Shown: piece after piece, positions 44,843-52,411 of the stretch
Position numbering within the stretch: position 1 is the stretch's first letter
How the letters are laid out: the number at the start of each line of letters is the position of its first letter
Assembly (NCBI GenBank): GCA_016194585.1
Contig: JACQBG010000020.1
Location: 1 to 64,000 of the forward strand
Direction of reading: 5' to 3'
DNA: 64,000 nucleotides
From: Gemmatimonadota bacterium
GTDB lineage: Bacteria > Gemmatimonadota > Gemmatimonadetes > Gemmatimonadales > Gemmatimonadaceae
Program-made: the position numbers and the translations under genes
The notes under the pieces: generated by a model
What the model saw: the letters and a program-made list of their open reading frames with translations, nothing else
The model's database searches: none
Told to the model about the DNA's origin: nothing

Positions 44843-45606
44843 TTCCGGAGCCCCCCGTGCGTCCCGAACGCCCACGACACGGCGGTGCCGATCTGCATCG
44901 GTCCGCCCTGCAGCACGACGCGCTGCAACCCGAGGTTGATGCTGAGGCGCGACGTGACGCTCCACGCGACGGCGCCGCCGAGCATCGGCAGCACCGTCCC
45001 CTCGGCGGCGTCCGCACTCGTGATCTCTCCATACCCGAATCCGGGAATGAGCGCCAACGTGACGCGCGACTCCAATGGCACGGGGAGCGACACCTCGAGC
45101 GGCATCACGAGCGACGCCGACACCGCGGTCGGCGTGCCTTCCCCACGATAGCGCGCGAAACCGAGGCTGCCGCGGACCTCGACGCCCGCCGTGATCGGAC
45201 GCGGCGACGACGTCGCGAAGTCGCGGCTGTAGGCGGTCGACTGGAGGTCGACGCCGCCCATCGTCCACCCCGAGCACGTCGGGCACTCGACGAGTCCATA
45301 CGCCGCCGTGATTGCGAGCTGGGTGCGCGCGCGCCCGAAATGGTAGGTCCAGGTCACGCCGATGTTGTCGTGCACCGCGTCGTCGGCGTCGTAGCGCCAG
45401 CGTCCGTAACGCAACGACAGTTCTCGCGCGCCGGCAGCCACCTCCCCGGGGTCGTGCGCGACCGGCGTGAGTGCCCCCGCCGGCGACAGCATCAGCGCGT
45501 CCCATGCGCCGAGCTGGCTCGCGCTCTGCGCCGAGGAAGCGCGCGCGCCGAGCCCGAGGAGCAAACAGAGGGCCGCGCCGACGCGGGTTTTGCCTCGTGC
45601 GAACAT
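44839..45606 (-). CDS. Outer-membrane beta-barrel-like exported protein
   Basis: 255 residues with a signal peptide (AALCLLLGLGARASSAQS). Repeated amphipathic strands (IGVTWTYHFGRARTQLAIT, SRVTLALIPGFGYGEIT, RLSINLGLQRVVL) and a C-terminal strand ending WAFGTHGGLRK suggest a small barrel. No family recognised. First gene of the operon with the esterase and VirJ-like lipoproteins; it might supply their route or anchor. Confidence 0.65.
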   Translation of the reverse strand: MFARGKTRVGAALCLLLGLGARASSAQSASQLGAWDALMLSPAGALTPVAHDPGEVAAGARELSLRYGRWRYDADDAVHDNIGVTWTYHFGRARTQLAITAAYGLVECPTCSGWTMGGVDLQSTAYSRDFATSSPRPITAGVEVRGSLGFARYRGEGTPTAVSASLVMPLEVSLPVPLESRVTLALIPGFGYGEITSADAAEGTVLPMLGGAVAWSVTSRLSINLGLQRVVLQGGPMQIGTAVSWAFGTHGGLRK

Positions 45607-45637
45607 GGATCCGGTCTGGTTCAGGGCGTCCGCCGCC

Positions 45638-46288
45638 TCATGGCGTCATCGACCCGACGATCATGATGTGCGCCTTCGGTGTGCCGGGGAACATGATCCA
45701 CGGCTGATCGGGCAGCGGCACCGCCGACACCCCGACGCTCTCCGGGGTCGCGTAGGGGATGTACACCACGCTCAGCGGCCGCGCGCGGCTCAGCTTGTTC
45801 GTCGCGGCGTCGTAGTCCTCCTTCTTCCCCGTGAGCGTGTAGAGTGCGCCCACCGCCGGCATCTTGAGCTTGCCGCTCTTGATCTCGCGGAACCGCACGC
45901 TGTCGCGCTGCGGATCCTTCACGCCGGCCGCGGTCAGTTCGCGGCCGCGCGACATGAACGGCTCGAGCGACTTGTGGTAGCAGGCCACGTGGAAGTCGGG
46001 GCGCGTCACGTACAGCGCGAGACACGTCATCCCGTTCTTCCCTTGGCGGATGACCTCGAGCTTGTCCTTCGACCGGTAACCCATCACCGTCGCGCCGGCC
46101 TGCAGGTCCTTCGGCAAGGGGAGCACGGCGGCGGCGACCTGCTGTTCGACGCTCGGGAGCGCACTCCCTGGTGCCGTCGCGCCGGCGGTGGCCGCCGACT
46201 GCGCGGGAGCCAACCGCGGCGCAGCGGCCAAGGTGACCGCGGCGAGCGCCGCGACGATCGTGGTGGATGCTGGGGGGATGCTGCGCAT
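45638..46288 (-). other. Internal exported-protein module within the UbiB ORF
   Basis: Starting from ATG 46288, with GAGGG 7-10 bases upstream, the frame could yield a separate 216-residue protein: signal peptide to APAQS, then LPKDLQAGATVMGYRSKDKL and a beta-rich domain ending in MIVGSMTP. Such proteins with their own signal peptide would normally be separate genes. Listed to flag the alternative reading. Confidence 0.5.
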
Positions 46289-47689
46289 CGACGATGCCCT
46301 CGTTGGGAATTTGGCCCGTACGGATTCCAGCGAATCTACGACCCAGCGAGCCGCTTTGCCCAGCGTGTAACCGGCGACCGTCGCGATCTCCTCGGGGGTG
46401 GGCTGCGCCGCCTCCCCCACCGAGCGCAGGATCCGCGTGCGCATCCGCAGCACGACGGGGCTCGCGATGGGGATCGCCTGGAAGTACGGATCGTACTTCG
46501 TCCCCACGCCCTCGATGAGCGCGGCCGTGCGCGCGAAGTACACCATGTCGCGCGGCAACTGGATGGGGAAATCGTACAGGGTCTTCATCACCCGGTCGGC
46601 CAGCAGCGCATCGATGCGCTGTTGCGTCGTCGTCTTGCCGAACGCGTTCACGATGAGCAGCTCGGCGAGGCGGTGCACGACCTCGTCGCTCGTGCCGGGA
46701 ATGACGAGCCCCAGCGCCTGGAATCCGGCGGCCACGCCCTGCGGGTCGCGGCGGATGGCCGCGAGGACGGTGCGCGTGAGCACGCCGCGCGTCGCCTGCT
46801 CCACCCGCACCACCATGCCGAAATCGAGCAGCACGAGCCGTCCATCGTCGGTCACCATCAGGTTGCCCGGGTGCGGGTCGGCGTGGAACAGCCCGTCGAC
46901 GAGCATCATCTGCACGTACACGGCGACGAGCGTCTGCACGAGCCGCTTCACCTGCACCTGGTCGGGGCGCAGCTTGTCGATGCGCGTTCCCTCGATGAAG
47001 TCGAGCACGAGCACGCGCTGCCGCGTGAGCTCGTGCACGACGCGCGGGATCACCACGTCCCGGTTGCCGGCGAAGTTGCGTCCGATCTCCTCGGCGAACT
47101 CGGCCTCCAGCCGGAAATCGAGCTCCTCGTGGATGCGCGCCGAGAACTCCTCCACCACCGCGAGCAGCCCCATCGCGTGCGGATGCGTCCACCGCCGGTT
47201 CACCCAGCCGAGGATGCGTCGCGCCGCCGCGAGGTCGCGCTCGATGATGCGCTCGATCCCCGGACGGAGGATCTTCACCGCGACGTCGCGCCCCCGGTGG
47301 GTGGCGCGATGCACCTGCCCGAGCGAGGCCGCGGCCACCGGGATGCGGTTGAACGTCTCGAAGATCTGCTCGGGGCGCGCGCCGTCGTACGACTCGCTCA
47401 CGATGCGGTCGACCTCGGACACCGGGAACGGCGGCACGGCGTCGACGAGCACGCCGAGCTCGCCGAGGTAGGGCTCCGGGATGAGGTCGGCCCGCGAGGC
47501 GAAGACCTGCGCGAGCTTCACGAAGGTCGGCCCGAGCGCCGTGATGGCGGCCACGAGACCGCGCGCGCGCCGCGCGTGGAACGGCGGCGTCCGCACGACC
47601 GGAGCGCCCCACCAGAGCCACCGGCGGCGGTCACGGAAGAACGAGACGACGTAGGGCCCGAGGGCCAGGATGATCCGAAGAGTGCGCAC
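45638..47689 (-). CDS. ubiB: UbiB/ABC1-type atypical kinase fused in frame to an exported-type domain
   Basis: 683 residues. Residues 1-467 are a UbiB/ADCK kinase: ALGPTFVKLAQVFASR (the KxGQ motif appears as KLAQ), Ala-rich loop VAAASLGQVHRA, LFHADPHPGNL and LLDFGM. UbiB proteins support ubiquinone synthesis or lipid handling at the inner membrane. Residue 468 begins a typical signal peptide (MRSIPPASTTIVAALAAVTL), followed by about 190 residues of unknown fold. The frame is open across the junction, so this is a fusion, a lost stop, or a sequence error. The usual C-terminal UbiB membrane helices are missing. Confidence 0.8.
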   Translation of the reverse strand: MRTLRIILALGPYVVSFFRDRRRWLWWGAPVVRTPPFHARRARGLVAAITALGPTFVKLAQVFASRADLIPEPYLGELGVLVDAVPPFPVSEVDRIVSESYDGARPEQIFETFNRIPVAAASLGQVHRATHRGRDVAVKILRPGIERIIERDLAAARRILGWVNRRWTHPHAMGLLAVVEEFSARIHEELDFRLEAEFAEEIGRNFAGNRDVVIPRVVHELTRQRVLVLDFIEGTRIDKLRPDQVQVKRLVQTLVAVYVQMMLVDGLFHADPHPGNLMVTDDGRLVLLDFGMVVRVEQATRGVLTRTVLAAIRRDPQGVAAGFQALGLVIPGTSDEVVHRLAELLIVNAFGKTTTQQRIDALLADRVMKTLYDFPIQLPRDMVYFARTAALIEGVGTKYDPYFQAIPIASPVVLRMRTRILRSVGEAAQPTPEEIATVAGYTLGKAARWVVDSLESVRAKFPTRASSMRSIPPASTTIVAALAAVTLAAAPRLAPAQSAATAGATAPGSALPSVEQQVAAAVLPLPKDLQAGATVMGYRSKDKLEVIRQGKNGMTCLALYVTRPDFHVACYHKSLEPFMSRGRELTAAGVKDPQRDSVRFREIKSGKLKMPAVGALYTLTGKKEDYDAATNKLSRARPLSVVYIPYATPESVGVSAVPLPDQPWIMFPGTPKAHIMIVGSMTP

Positions 47690-47783
47690 GGTCCTTGAAC
47701 CTTAACGGAAGCCGTGAGCCGAAGTTCCGCCGTGCGGTCTCCGGCATGGCCGCGCGCACTTTCGGTGACGGCCAAGCCGAGCG

Positions 47784-47789
47784 TATAGT
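47784..47789 (+). promoter_or_regulatory. -10 element of the coiled-coil gene
   Basis: TATAGT lies about 35 bases before the GTG at 47824, with TTCGGT 17 bases upstream as a weak -35. This supports the GTG start over the ATG at 47695, which would lie upstream of the promoter. Confidence 0.4.
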
Positions 47790-47823
47790 GCAGGGTGCTG
47801 GCGAACATCCGCGGAGCGCGCCA

Positions 47824-48258
47824 GTGCCGGTCACCGCCAAGCTGTCGAAATTGTTCTACGATCGCCTCGGCGAGCAGGTCGCCAACGAACTCGTCACCTG
47901 GTTCAACGACGTGGACGCCACGTATCGCGCCGACCTTCGGGAGATGAACGAGCTCAACTTCGCGCGGTTCGACGCGAAGGTGGAGCAGCGTTTCGCCCAG
48001 GCCGACGCGAAGTGGGAGCAGCGGTTCGCTCAAGCGGACGCGAAGCTCGAGCAGCGATTCGCGGAGTACGACGCGAAGTGGGAGCGGCGCTTCGCCCAGT
48101 ACGAGGCGAAGTGGGAGCAGCGGTTCGCCCTCCTGGAGGTGCGCATGGCCGAACTCGAGACCCGGCTCGAGCGCCGCCTCGGGGAGCAGGCCCGCTGGAT
48201 GTTCGCCGCGTGGCTCAGCCTCATGATCCCGCTCATCGGACTCTGGCTGCGGCGCTAG
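47824..48258 (+). CDS. Hendecad coiled-coil protein with C-terminal membrane anchor
   Basis: 144 residues. A helical head (AKLSKLFYDRLGEQVANELV, then WFNDVDATYRADLREMNEL) leads into five exact 11-residue repeats of the form DAKxEQRFAQx, then LEVRMAELETRLERRLGEQA and one C-terminal transmembrane helix (WMFAAWLSLMIPLIGLWL). The order head, coiled coil, C-terminal anchor is like DUF1640/CCDC90-type proteins, but I claim no homology. Function unknown. GTG start chosen from the promoter position. Confidence 0.7.
   Translation: MPVTAKLSKLFYDRLGEQVANELVTWFNDVDATYRADLREMNELNFARFDAKVEQRFAQADAKWEQRFAQADAKLEQRFAEYDAKWERRFAQYEAKWEQRFALLEVRMAELETRLERRLGEQARWMFAAWLSLMIPLIGLWLRR
47971..48135 (+). repeat. 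Five 33-bp tandem repeats in the coiled-coil gene
   Basis: Units start at 47971, 48004, 48037, 48070 and 48103. Each begins GACGCGAAG or GAGGCGAAG, continues with GAGCAGCG or GAGCGGCG and TTCGC, and encodes 11 residues. Copy number could change by slippage without shifting the frame. Confidence 0.9.
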
Positions 48259-48264
48259 TTCCCG

Positions 48265-48281
48265 GTCGGCTCCCGGCCGAC
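48265..48281 (+). terminator. Short hairpin after the coiled-coil gene
   Basis: GTCGGC and GCCGAC flank a TCCCG loop seven bases after the stop codon. Weak; followed by TTCCG. Confidence 0.3.
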
Positions 48282-48347
48282 TTCCGCCCGGAATGGCAGG
48301 CACTCGCGCGGGGCCCAATAGCCCAACGCGCCTAGCCCACCCCCTGC

Positions 48348-48386
48348 CACTTCGGCATATTCCGAATCCCCCACCACGCCGAAGTG
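48348..48386 (+). promoter_or_regulatory. Alternative hairpins upstream of gcvT
   Basis: CACTTCGGC (48348-48356) can pair with GCCGAAGTG (48378-48386) or, through TTCGG, with CCGAA at 48362-48366. The two pairings exclude each other. The region is 55-90 bases before gcvT and does not resemble a glycine riboswitch. Confidence 0.35.
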
Positions 48387-48390
48387 CAGT

Positions 48391-48428
48391 CACCGTGAAC
48401 GGTTCACCGTTCACCGTCCACCGTCCAC
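48391..48428. repeat. Dispersed GGTGAA/CCGTCCACCGT intergenic repeat, copy 2
   Basis: CACCGTGAACGGTTCACCGT followed by TCACCGTCCACCGTCCAC. It ends 12 bases before the gcvT ATG. Confidence 0.75.
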
Positions 48429-48440
48429 AGGCCGTCAATA

Positions 48441-49538
48441 ATGTCTGACCTCAAGCGTACCCCGTTCTACGCCCAGCACGTCGCCCTGGGCGCCAAGATG
48501 GTCCCGTTCGCCGGCTACGAGATGCCGGTGCAGTACCCCACCGGCATCACCGCCGAGCACAACGCGGTGCGCCAGGCCTGCGGGCTGTTCGACGTGAGCC
48601 ACATGGGGGAGTTCAAGATCACGGGGCCGCAGGCGCTCGAGTTCGTGAACCACGTCACCTCGAACAACGTCGCCGCGCTCGCCCTCGGGCAGGTGCACTA
48701 CTCCGGCATCCTGAACGAGCGCGGCACGTTCGAGGACGACTGCCTCGTCTACCGCGGACCCGACCACATCATGATGGTGGTGAACGCCAGCAACAAGGAC
48801 AAGGACTTCGCCCACATCAGCAAGCAGCTCTCGAAGTTCGACTGCACGCTCGAGGACATCAGCGATCGCATCGCGCTGCTCGCCCTGCAGGGGCCCAAGG
48901 CGCAGGCGATCCTGCAGCCGCTCACCGACGTGAAGCTCGACGACATCAAGTACTACCACTTCGCCGAGGGGAAGGTGGCGGGGTGCGGGCCGATGGTCGT
49001 GAGCCGCACCGGCTATACGGGCGAGGACGGCTTCGAGCTCTACCACGACGTGAAGGATGCCGACAAGGTCTGGGCCGCCCTCATGGCGACGGGACAGGTG
49101 ACCCCCACCGGACTCGGCTGCCGCGACTCGCTCCGCCTCGAGATGGGGATGGCGCTCTACGGCAACGACATCGACGACACGGTCACGCCGTGGGAAGCGA
49201 ACCTCGGCTGGCTCGTGAAGATGAAGAAGGGCGACTTCACGGGCCGCGCCGCGCTCGAAGCGCAGAAGGCCGCCGGCATCCCGAAGCGGCTCGTCGGCTT
49301 CGAGATCGCCGAGAAGTCGTTCCCGCGCCACGGCTACCCCGTGTTCGTGAACGGGCAGCCCAGCGGCACGGTGTGCAGCGGCACGGCGAGCCCGAGCTGC
49401 GGCGTGGCGATCGGCACCTGCTACGTGCCGTTCGCCCACGCGAAGGTCGGCAACACGCTCGAGGTCGAGATCCGCGGCAAGCGGCTCGAGGCGAAGATCG
49501 TGGAGATGCCGTTCTTCAAGAACGCGTCGCACAAGTAG
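48441..49538 (+). CDS. gcvT: Aminomethyltransferase, glycine cleavage system T protein
   Basis: 365 residues matching the T protein that moves the aminomethyl group from lipoyl-H protein to THF. Landmarks: [47 protein letters not shown] and [11 protein letters not shown]. No gcvH or gcvP gene follows in the window, so the system is split. The leader contains the dispersed repeat just before the ATG and lacks a clear Shine-Dalgarno. Confidence 0.95.
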   Translation: MSDLKRTPFYAQHVALGAKMVPFAGYEMPVQYPTGITAEHNAVRQACGLFDVSHMGEFKITGPQALEFVNHVTSNNVAALALGQVHYSGILNERGTFEDDCLVYRGPDHIMMVVNASNKDKDFAHISKQLSKFDCTLEDISDRIALLALQGPKAQAILQPLTDVKLDDIKYYHFAEGKVAGCGPMVVSRTGYTGEDGFELYHDVKDADKVWAALMATGQVTPTGLGCRDSLRLEMGMALYGNDIDDTVTPWEANLGWLVKMKKGDFTGRAALEAQKAAGIPKRLVGFEIAEKSFPRHGYPVFVNGQPSGTVCSGTASPSCGVAIGTCYVPFAHAKVGNTLEVEIRGKRLEAKIVEMPFFKNASHK

Positions 49539-49591
49539 TCGTTCGTCCCGCGCGCCGGCTGAGCCGGCGCGCCGGGGCGTTCGCGGTCGTG

Positions 49592-49629
49592 CACGGTGAA
49601 CCGTTCACCGTGGACCGTCCACCGTACAC
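49592..49629. repeat. Dispersed GGTGAA/CCGTCCACCGT intergenic repeat, copy 3
   Basis: CACGGTGAACCGTTCACCGT followed by GGACCGTCCACCGTACAC. It ends 15 bases before the regulator's ATG. GGTGAACCGTTCACC is itself a dyad. Confidence 0.75.
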
Positions 49630-49644
49630 TCGCGCTCGCCGTCC

Positions 49645-51207
49645 ATGAAAGTCCTCATCACACTCACCGACGTCGAACCGGCCGTGCGGCTGAACGCCGC
49701 GCTCGAAGCCGCGGGGGTCCAGACGGCGATGGTCAGCCCGATGGACGACCTCGGCGCGTCCGTGCGCCGCGAACGTCCCGACGCCATCGTCATCACCGGC
49801 AACCTGCTCGACACGCAGACGCTGCAGCTCGTGCGGCAGCAGCTGTGGAGCGGCGCCGCGGTGCTGGGGCTCGCCGACGTGGGGGACCCGCAGCTCGAGG
49901 CGCGGCTGCGCGCGGTGGGATTCAACGAGGTGCTCGCCAAGCCGGTGCCCGCCGACGAATTGCTCGGCCGCGTGCAGGCGCTGCTCGCGCGGCGCACGCT
50001 CGCCGAGGAGACCGGGTTGTACGGCGAGAGCGAGGCGGTGCGCGAAGTGCTGGTGAAGGTGGAGCAGATGGCGCCGGTGAGCAGCACGGTGCTCATCGAA
50101 GGCGAGAGCGGCACCGGCAAGGAGCTCGTGGCGCGCGCCATCCACCGGTTGAGTCCGCGGCGGGCCAAGCCGTTCATCGCCGTGAACGTGGGCGCGCTCC
50201 CGGAGACGCTGCTCGAGAGCGAGCTGTTCGGCCACGAGAAGGGGTCGTTCACCGGCGCGGCGGAGCGGCGCATCGGGCGGTTCGAACTCGCCCATGGCGG
50301 CACGATCTTCCTCGACGAGATCGGCGACGTGCCGCAGAGCACGCAGGTCAAGCTGCTGCGCGTGCTCGAGGAGCGCGAAGTGACGCGCGTGGGCGGCACG
50401 CAGACGATCCCGGTGGACGTGCGGGTGGTGGCGGCGACGAACCGTCCGCTGCGCGACGCGGTGGAGCGCGGGCACTTCCGCAGCGACCTGTACTACCGGC
50501 TCAACGTGCTGAGCATCTACCTGCCGCCGCTGCGCGAGCGGCGTGACGACATCGTGCTGCTGGTGCGGCGGTTCGTGCAGGAGTTCTCGCAGCAGCACGA
50601 TCGCGAGTTCCGCGGCATCACGCCGGAGGCGCTGGCGGCGCTGGTGAGTTATGCGTGGCCGGGGAACGTGCGCGAGCTCAGGAACCTGGTGGAGAGCATG
50701 GTGGTGCTCGCGCACGGGCGCGAGATCGGGGTGGACGACATCCCGCCGCAGATCCGCGGCGCGAGCGGGGCGGGGCGGCTGTTGCCCGTGCACATCGGGC
50801 CCGTGATGCGCGAGGGGGAGCGGGCGGAGGGGCGGGAGCTGGAGTTCATCGTGCGGAGCCTGGTGGAGCTGAAGCTGCAGGTGGAGGAGCTCCGGCGCCG
50901 GGTGGACGACGATCGGACTCACCTCGCCAATCTGGCGGCGGTGGGCGTTGCGGGCGCGTCCGGAGGACTCGGCGCGCTGGTGGGGGGAGTGGAACCGCCG
51001 AGCGCGGCACCCGCCACGAACGTGGTGACGATCACTCCTGGGATGACGATGGCGCAGATCGAGCGGGCGGCGATCGAGAATGCGTTGCGGGAGACCCGTG
51101 GGAATCGTCGTAAAGCCGCAGAGATACTCGACATCGGGGAGCGGACGCTGTACCGGAAGTTGAAGGAGTACGGACTCCCGGTGACGGGTTTCGATTCGGA
51201 CAATTAG
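49645..51207 (+). CDS. Sigma-54-dependent regulator with degenerate receiver domain
   Basis: 520 residues. The N-terminal receiver-like domain (1-115) keeps Lys99 but has Thr51 at the phospho-acceptor position (PDAIVITG), so it should not accept phosphate from a kinase. The AAA+ domain has Walker A GESGTGKE (153-160), GSFTGA (200-205) and [10 protein letters not shown] long Ala/Gly/Pro linker precedes the Fis-type helix-turn-helix ([20 protein letters not shown]). Target genes unknown; no kinase gene is adjacent. Confidence 0.88.
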   Translation: MKVLITLTDVEPAVRLNAALEAAGVQTAMVSPMDDLGASVRRERPDAIVITGNLLDTQTLQLVRQQLWSGAAVLGLADVGDPQLEARLRAVGFNEVLAKPVPADELLGRVQALLARRTLAEETGLYGESEAVREVLVKVEQMAPVSSTVLIEGESGTGKELVARAIHRLSPRRAKPFIAVNVGALPETLLESELFGHEKGSFTGAAERRIGRFELAHGGTIFLDEIGDVPQSTQVKLLRVLEEREVTRVGGTQTIPVDVRVVAATNRPLRDAVERGHFRSDLYYRLNVLSIYLPPLRERRDDIVLLVRRFVQEFSQQHDREFRGITPEALAALVSYAWPGNVRELRNLVESMVVLAHGREIGVDDIPPQIRGASGAGRLLPVHIGPVMREGERAEGRELEFIVRSLVELKLQVEELRRRVDDDRTHLANLAAVGVAGASGGLGALVGGVEPPSAAPATNVVTITPGMTMAQIERAAIENALRETRGNRRKAAEILDIGERTLYRKLKEYGLPVTGFDSDN

Positions 51208-51215
51208 TCCGATGC

Positions 51216-51243
51216 TTGCTCTGATGGACAAAAGGTATACATA
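51216..51243 (+). promoter_or_regulatory. Candidate sigma-70-type promoter
   Basis: TTGCTC (51216-51221) and TACATA (51238-51243) are spaced by 16 bases in an AT-rich pocket just after the regulator. Transcription would start near 51250, about 100 bases before the next gene. Confidence 0.5.
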
Positions 51244-51353
51244 TTCGTCCTAAATGCGGTCGGTTCGAGTGTGAATCGGTCGAAAGCGGGTGATTGCGCG
51301 CGCGAATGTGCGGCGGATCACGTCGTGAACCGTGGGTGCACAGGGGATCGCGA

Positions 51354-52127
51354 GTGAATTCGAAGCCGAGCATGCCGTCGCCGATCGCGGGGAGTGTATT
51401 GCCGCTTCAGCGGGCGGAGGAGCTCATCGGATCGTTGGCGGGTGTGGTGAGCGCTCGGATCGTGGCGAGCGAGAACGGCACGGTGGAAGCGATCCACGTG
51501 CTGGTGCAGGGAGAGACGCAGCCGAAGCAGATGGTGCGCAACATCGAGAGCGCGTTGATGGCGGATCTCGGGATGCGGGTGGACCATCGGAAGGTGAGCG
51601 TGGCGACGACGACGCGCCGGAGCGGGGAAGTCGCGGTGACGCCGCCGCCTCAGCCGTCGGCGGCGGTCCCGGCGCCGGTGGGCGTGGCAGCGGCCATGCA
51701 GGAGCGTCAGGTGACAGTCGAGCCGGCGGAGGCATCCGGGCGGGCGTTGTATTTCGAGGACGTCGAAGTCCGGGGTTCGCGCGTGAAGGGAGTGACGTGC
51801 AAGGTCACGTTGCGACGCGGGAGCGAGCAGTACGTCGGCGAGGCGGAGGGGCAGGAGGCCGGGGACAAGGCGCGGGTGGAGCTGGCGGCGAGCGCGGCGG
51901 TGCATGCGATCGTGCTGGCGGAGGGGAATGGCCGCACGCTGAGTCTCGAGGGGGCGAAAGTGATCAGCGCGTTCGACCGTGAGCTGGTGTTGGTGGCGGT
52001 GGTGGCGCGTTCGGGGCGGCAGGCGCAGTTTCTGACCGGCTGCTGCGAGATGAAGGACAACAGCGAGACGGCGAGCGCGTTGGCGGTATTGAACGCGACG
52101 AACCGTTGGGTGGAGGGTGTGAAGTAG
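51354..52127 (+). CDS. Two-domain protein of unknown function
   Basis: 257 residues, cytoplasmic, no signal. Domain 1 (about 15-90: GSLAGVVSARIVASENGTVE, QMVRNIESALMADLGMRVDH) has an ACT-like alternation of strands and helices. A Pro/Ala linker follows. Domain 2 (about 125-250: LYFEDVEVRGSRVKGVTCKV, AVHAIVLAEGNGRTLSLEGA) is another alpha/beta unit. GTG 51354 follows AGGGGA; ATG 51372 is an alternative. Proteins of this look are known to me next to HD-GYP genes in other phyla, as here, but no function is established. The element at 52179-52395 lies directly downstream. Confidence 0.65.
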   Translation: MNSKPSMPSPIAGSVLPLQRAEELIGSLAGVVSARIVASENGTVEAIHVLVQGETQPKQMVRNIESALMADLGMRVDHRKVSVATTTRRSGEVAVTPPPQPSAAVPAPVGVAAAMQERQVTVEPAEASGRALYFEDVEVRGSRVKGVTCKVTLRRGSEQYVGEAEGQEAGDKARVELAASAAVHAIVLAEGNGRTLSLEGAKVISAFDRELVLVAVVARSGRQAQFLTGCCEMKDNSETASALAVLNATNRWVEGVK

Positions 52128-52261
52128 GAGCTGCGGCGCCACCGTGGCGCGGCGGTAACGCGGGACTACAGGAAACGACTGAGGAGAAAAAAACCCCCGA
52201 CTCCGGCAGAGCGAAGCTGAGCGGGCCAAAGGGCAGTACGAGCGGAGCCAACCTTGTTTAG

Positions 52262-52289
52262 CACGTCCGAATTGGGCGTGACTTTTTTT
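52262..52289 (+). terminator. Intrinsic terminator inside the inverted-repeat element
   Basis: CACGTCC (52262-52268) pairs with GGGCGTG (52274-52280) around GAATT, followed by AC and seven T (52283-52289). It lies four bases before the Shine-Dalgarno of the mini-ORF, with no room for a promoter between, so downstream expression needs read-through. Confidence 0.65.
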
Positions 52290-52309
52290 CCCAAGGGAGG
52301 TGACGCAAA

Positions 52310-52372
52310 ATGGCCGCGCTTGTGATGAGTCTCTTCTCGTTCGTGCTGGGCGATACGCTGGTTTGGAGGTAA
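52310..52372 (+). CDS. 20-residue leader-like peptide with strong Shine-Dalgarno
   Basis: MAALVMSLFSFVLGDTLVWR. AAGGGAGGTGA (52293-52303) is an almost perfect anti-SD match at ideal spacing from ATG 52310, far better than the site of any neighbour. The TAA at 52370-52372 abuts the right arm of the inverted repeat. The frame continues open after this single stop into the HD-GYP gene at 52412, so it may be a leader peptide, a small membrane-active or signal peptide, or the original N-terminus cut by a stop. Confidence 0.5.
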   Translation: MAALVMSLFSFVLGDTLVWR

Positions 52373-52411
52373 GCCGGAGTCGGGGGTTTCCTCAGGTCTC
52401 TTGGTGCAGCT

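Larger units (their letters stand above)
52179..52395. repeat. 217-bp element bounded by a perfect 17-bp inverted repeat
   Basis: AAACCCCCGACTCCGGC (52191-52207) is perfectly complementary to 52373-52389. CTGAGG (52179-52184) and CCTCAG (52390-52395) extend the match across a 6-base AGAAAA bulge. Between the arms lie the hairpin with T-run (52262-52289) and the 20-codon ORF. CTCCG of the left arm can also pair with CGGAG at 52243-52247, so two RNA folds compete. No target-site duplication is visible outside the ends. Confidence 0.75.

Noticed and set aside
52293-52320. GGTGACGCAAA as part of a GEMM (c-di-GMP-I) riboswitch
   Set aside because: The short string matches, and an HD-GYP gene follows, but the upstream GGGCAAACC element and tetraloop-receptor parts are missing; the string is explained by the Shine-Dalgarno and start of the small ORF.
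52179-52395. Insertion sequence or complete MITE
   Set aside because: Ends are inverted but there is no transposase and no visible target duplication; kept as an element of unknown nature.
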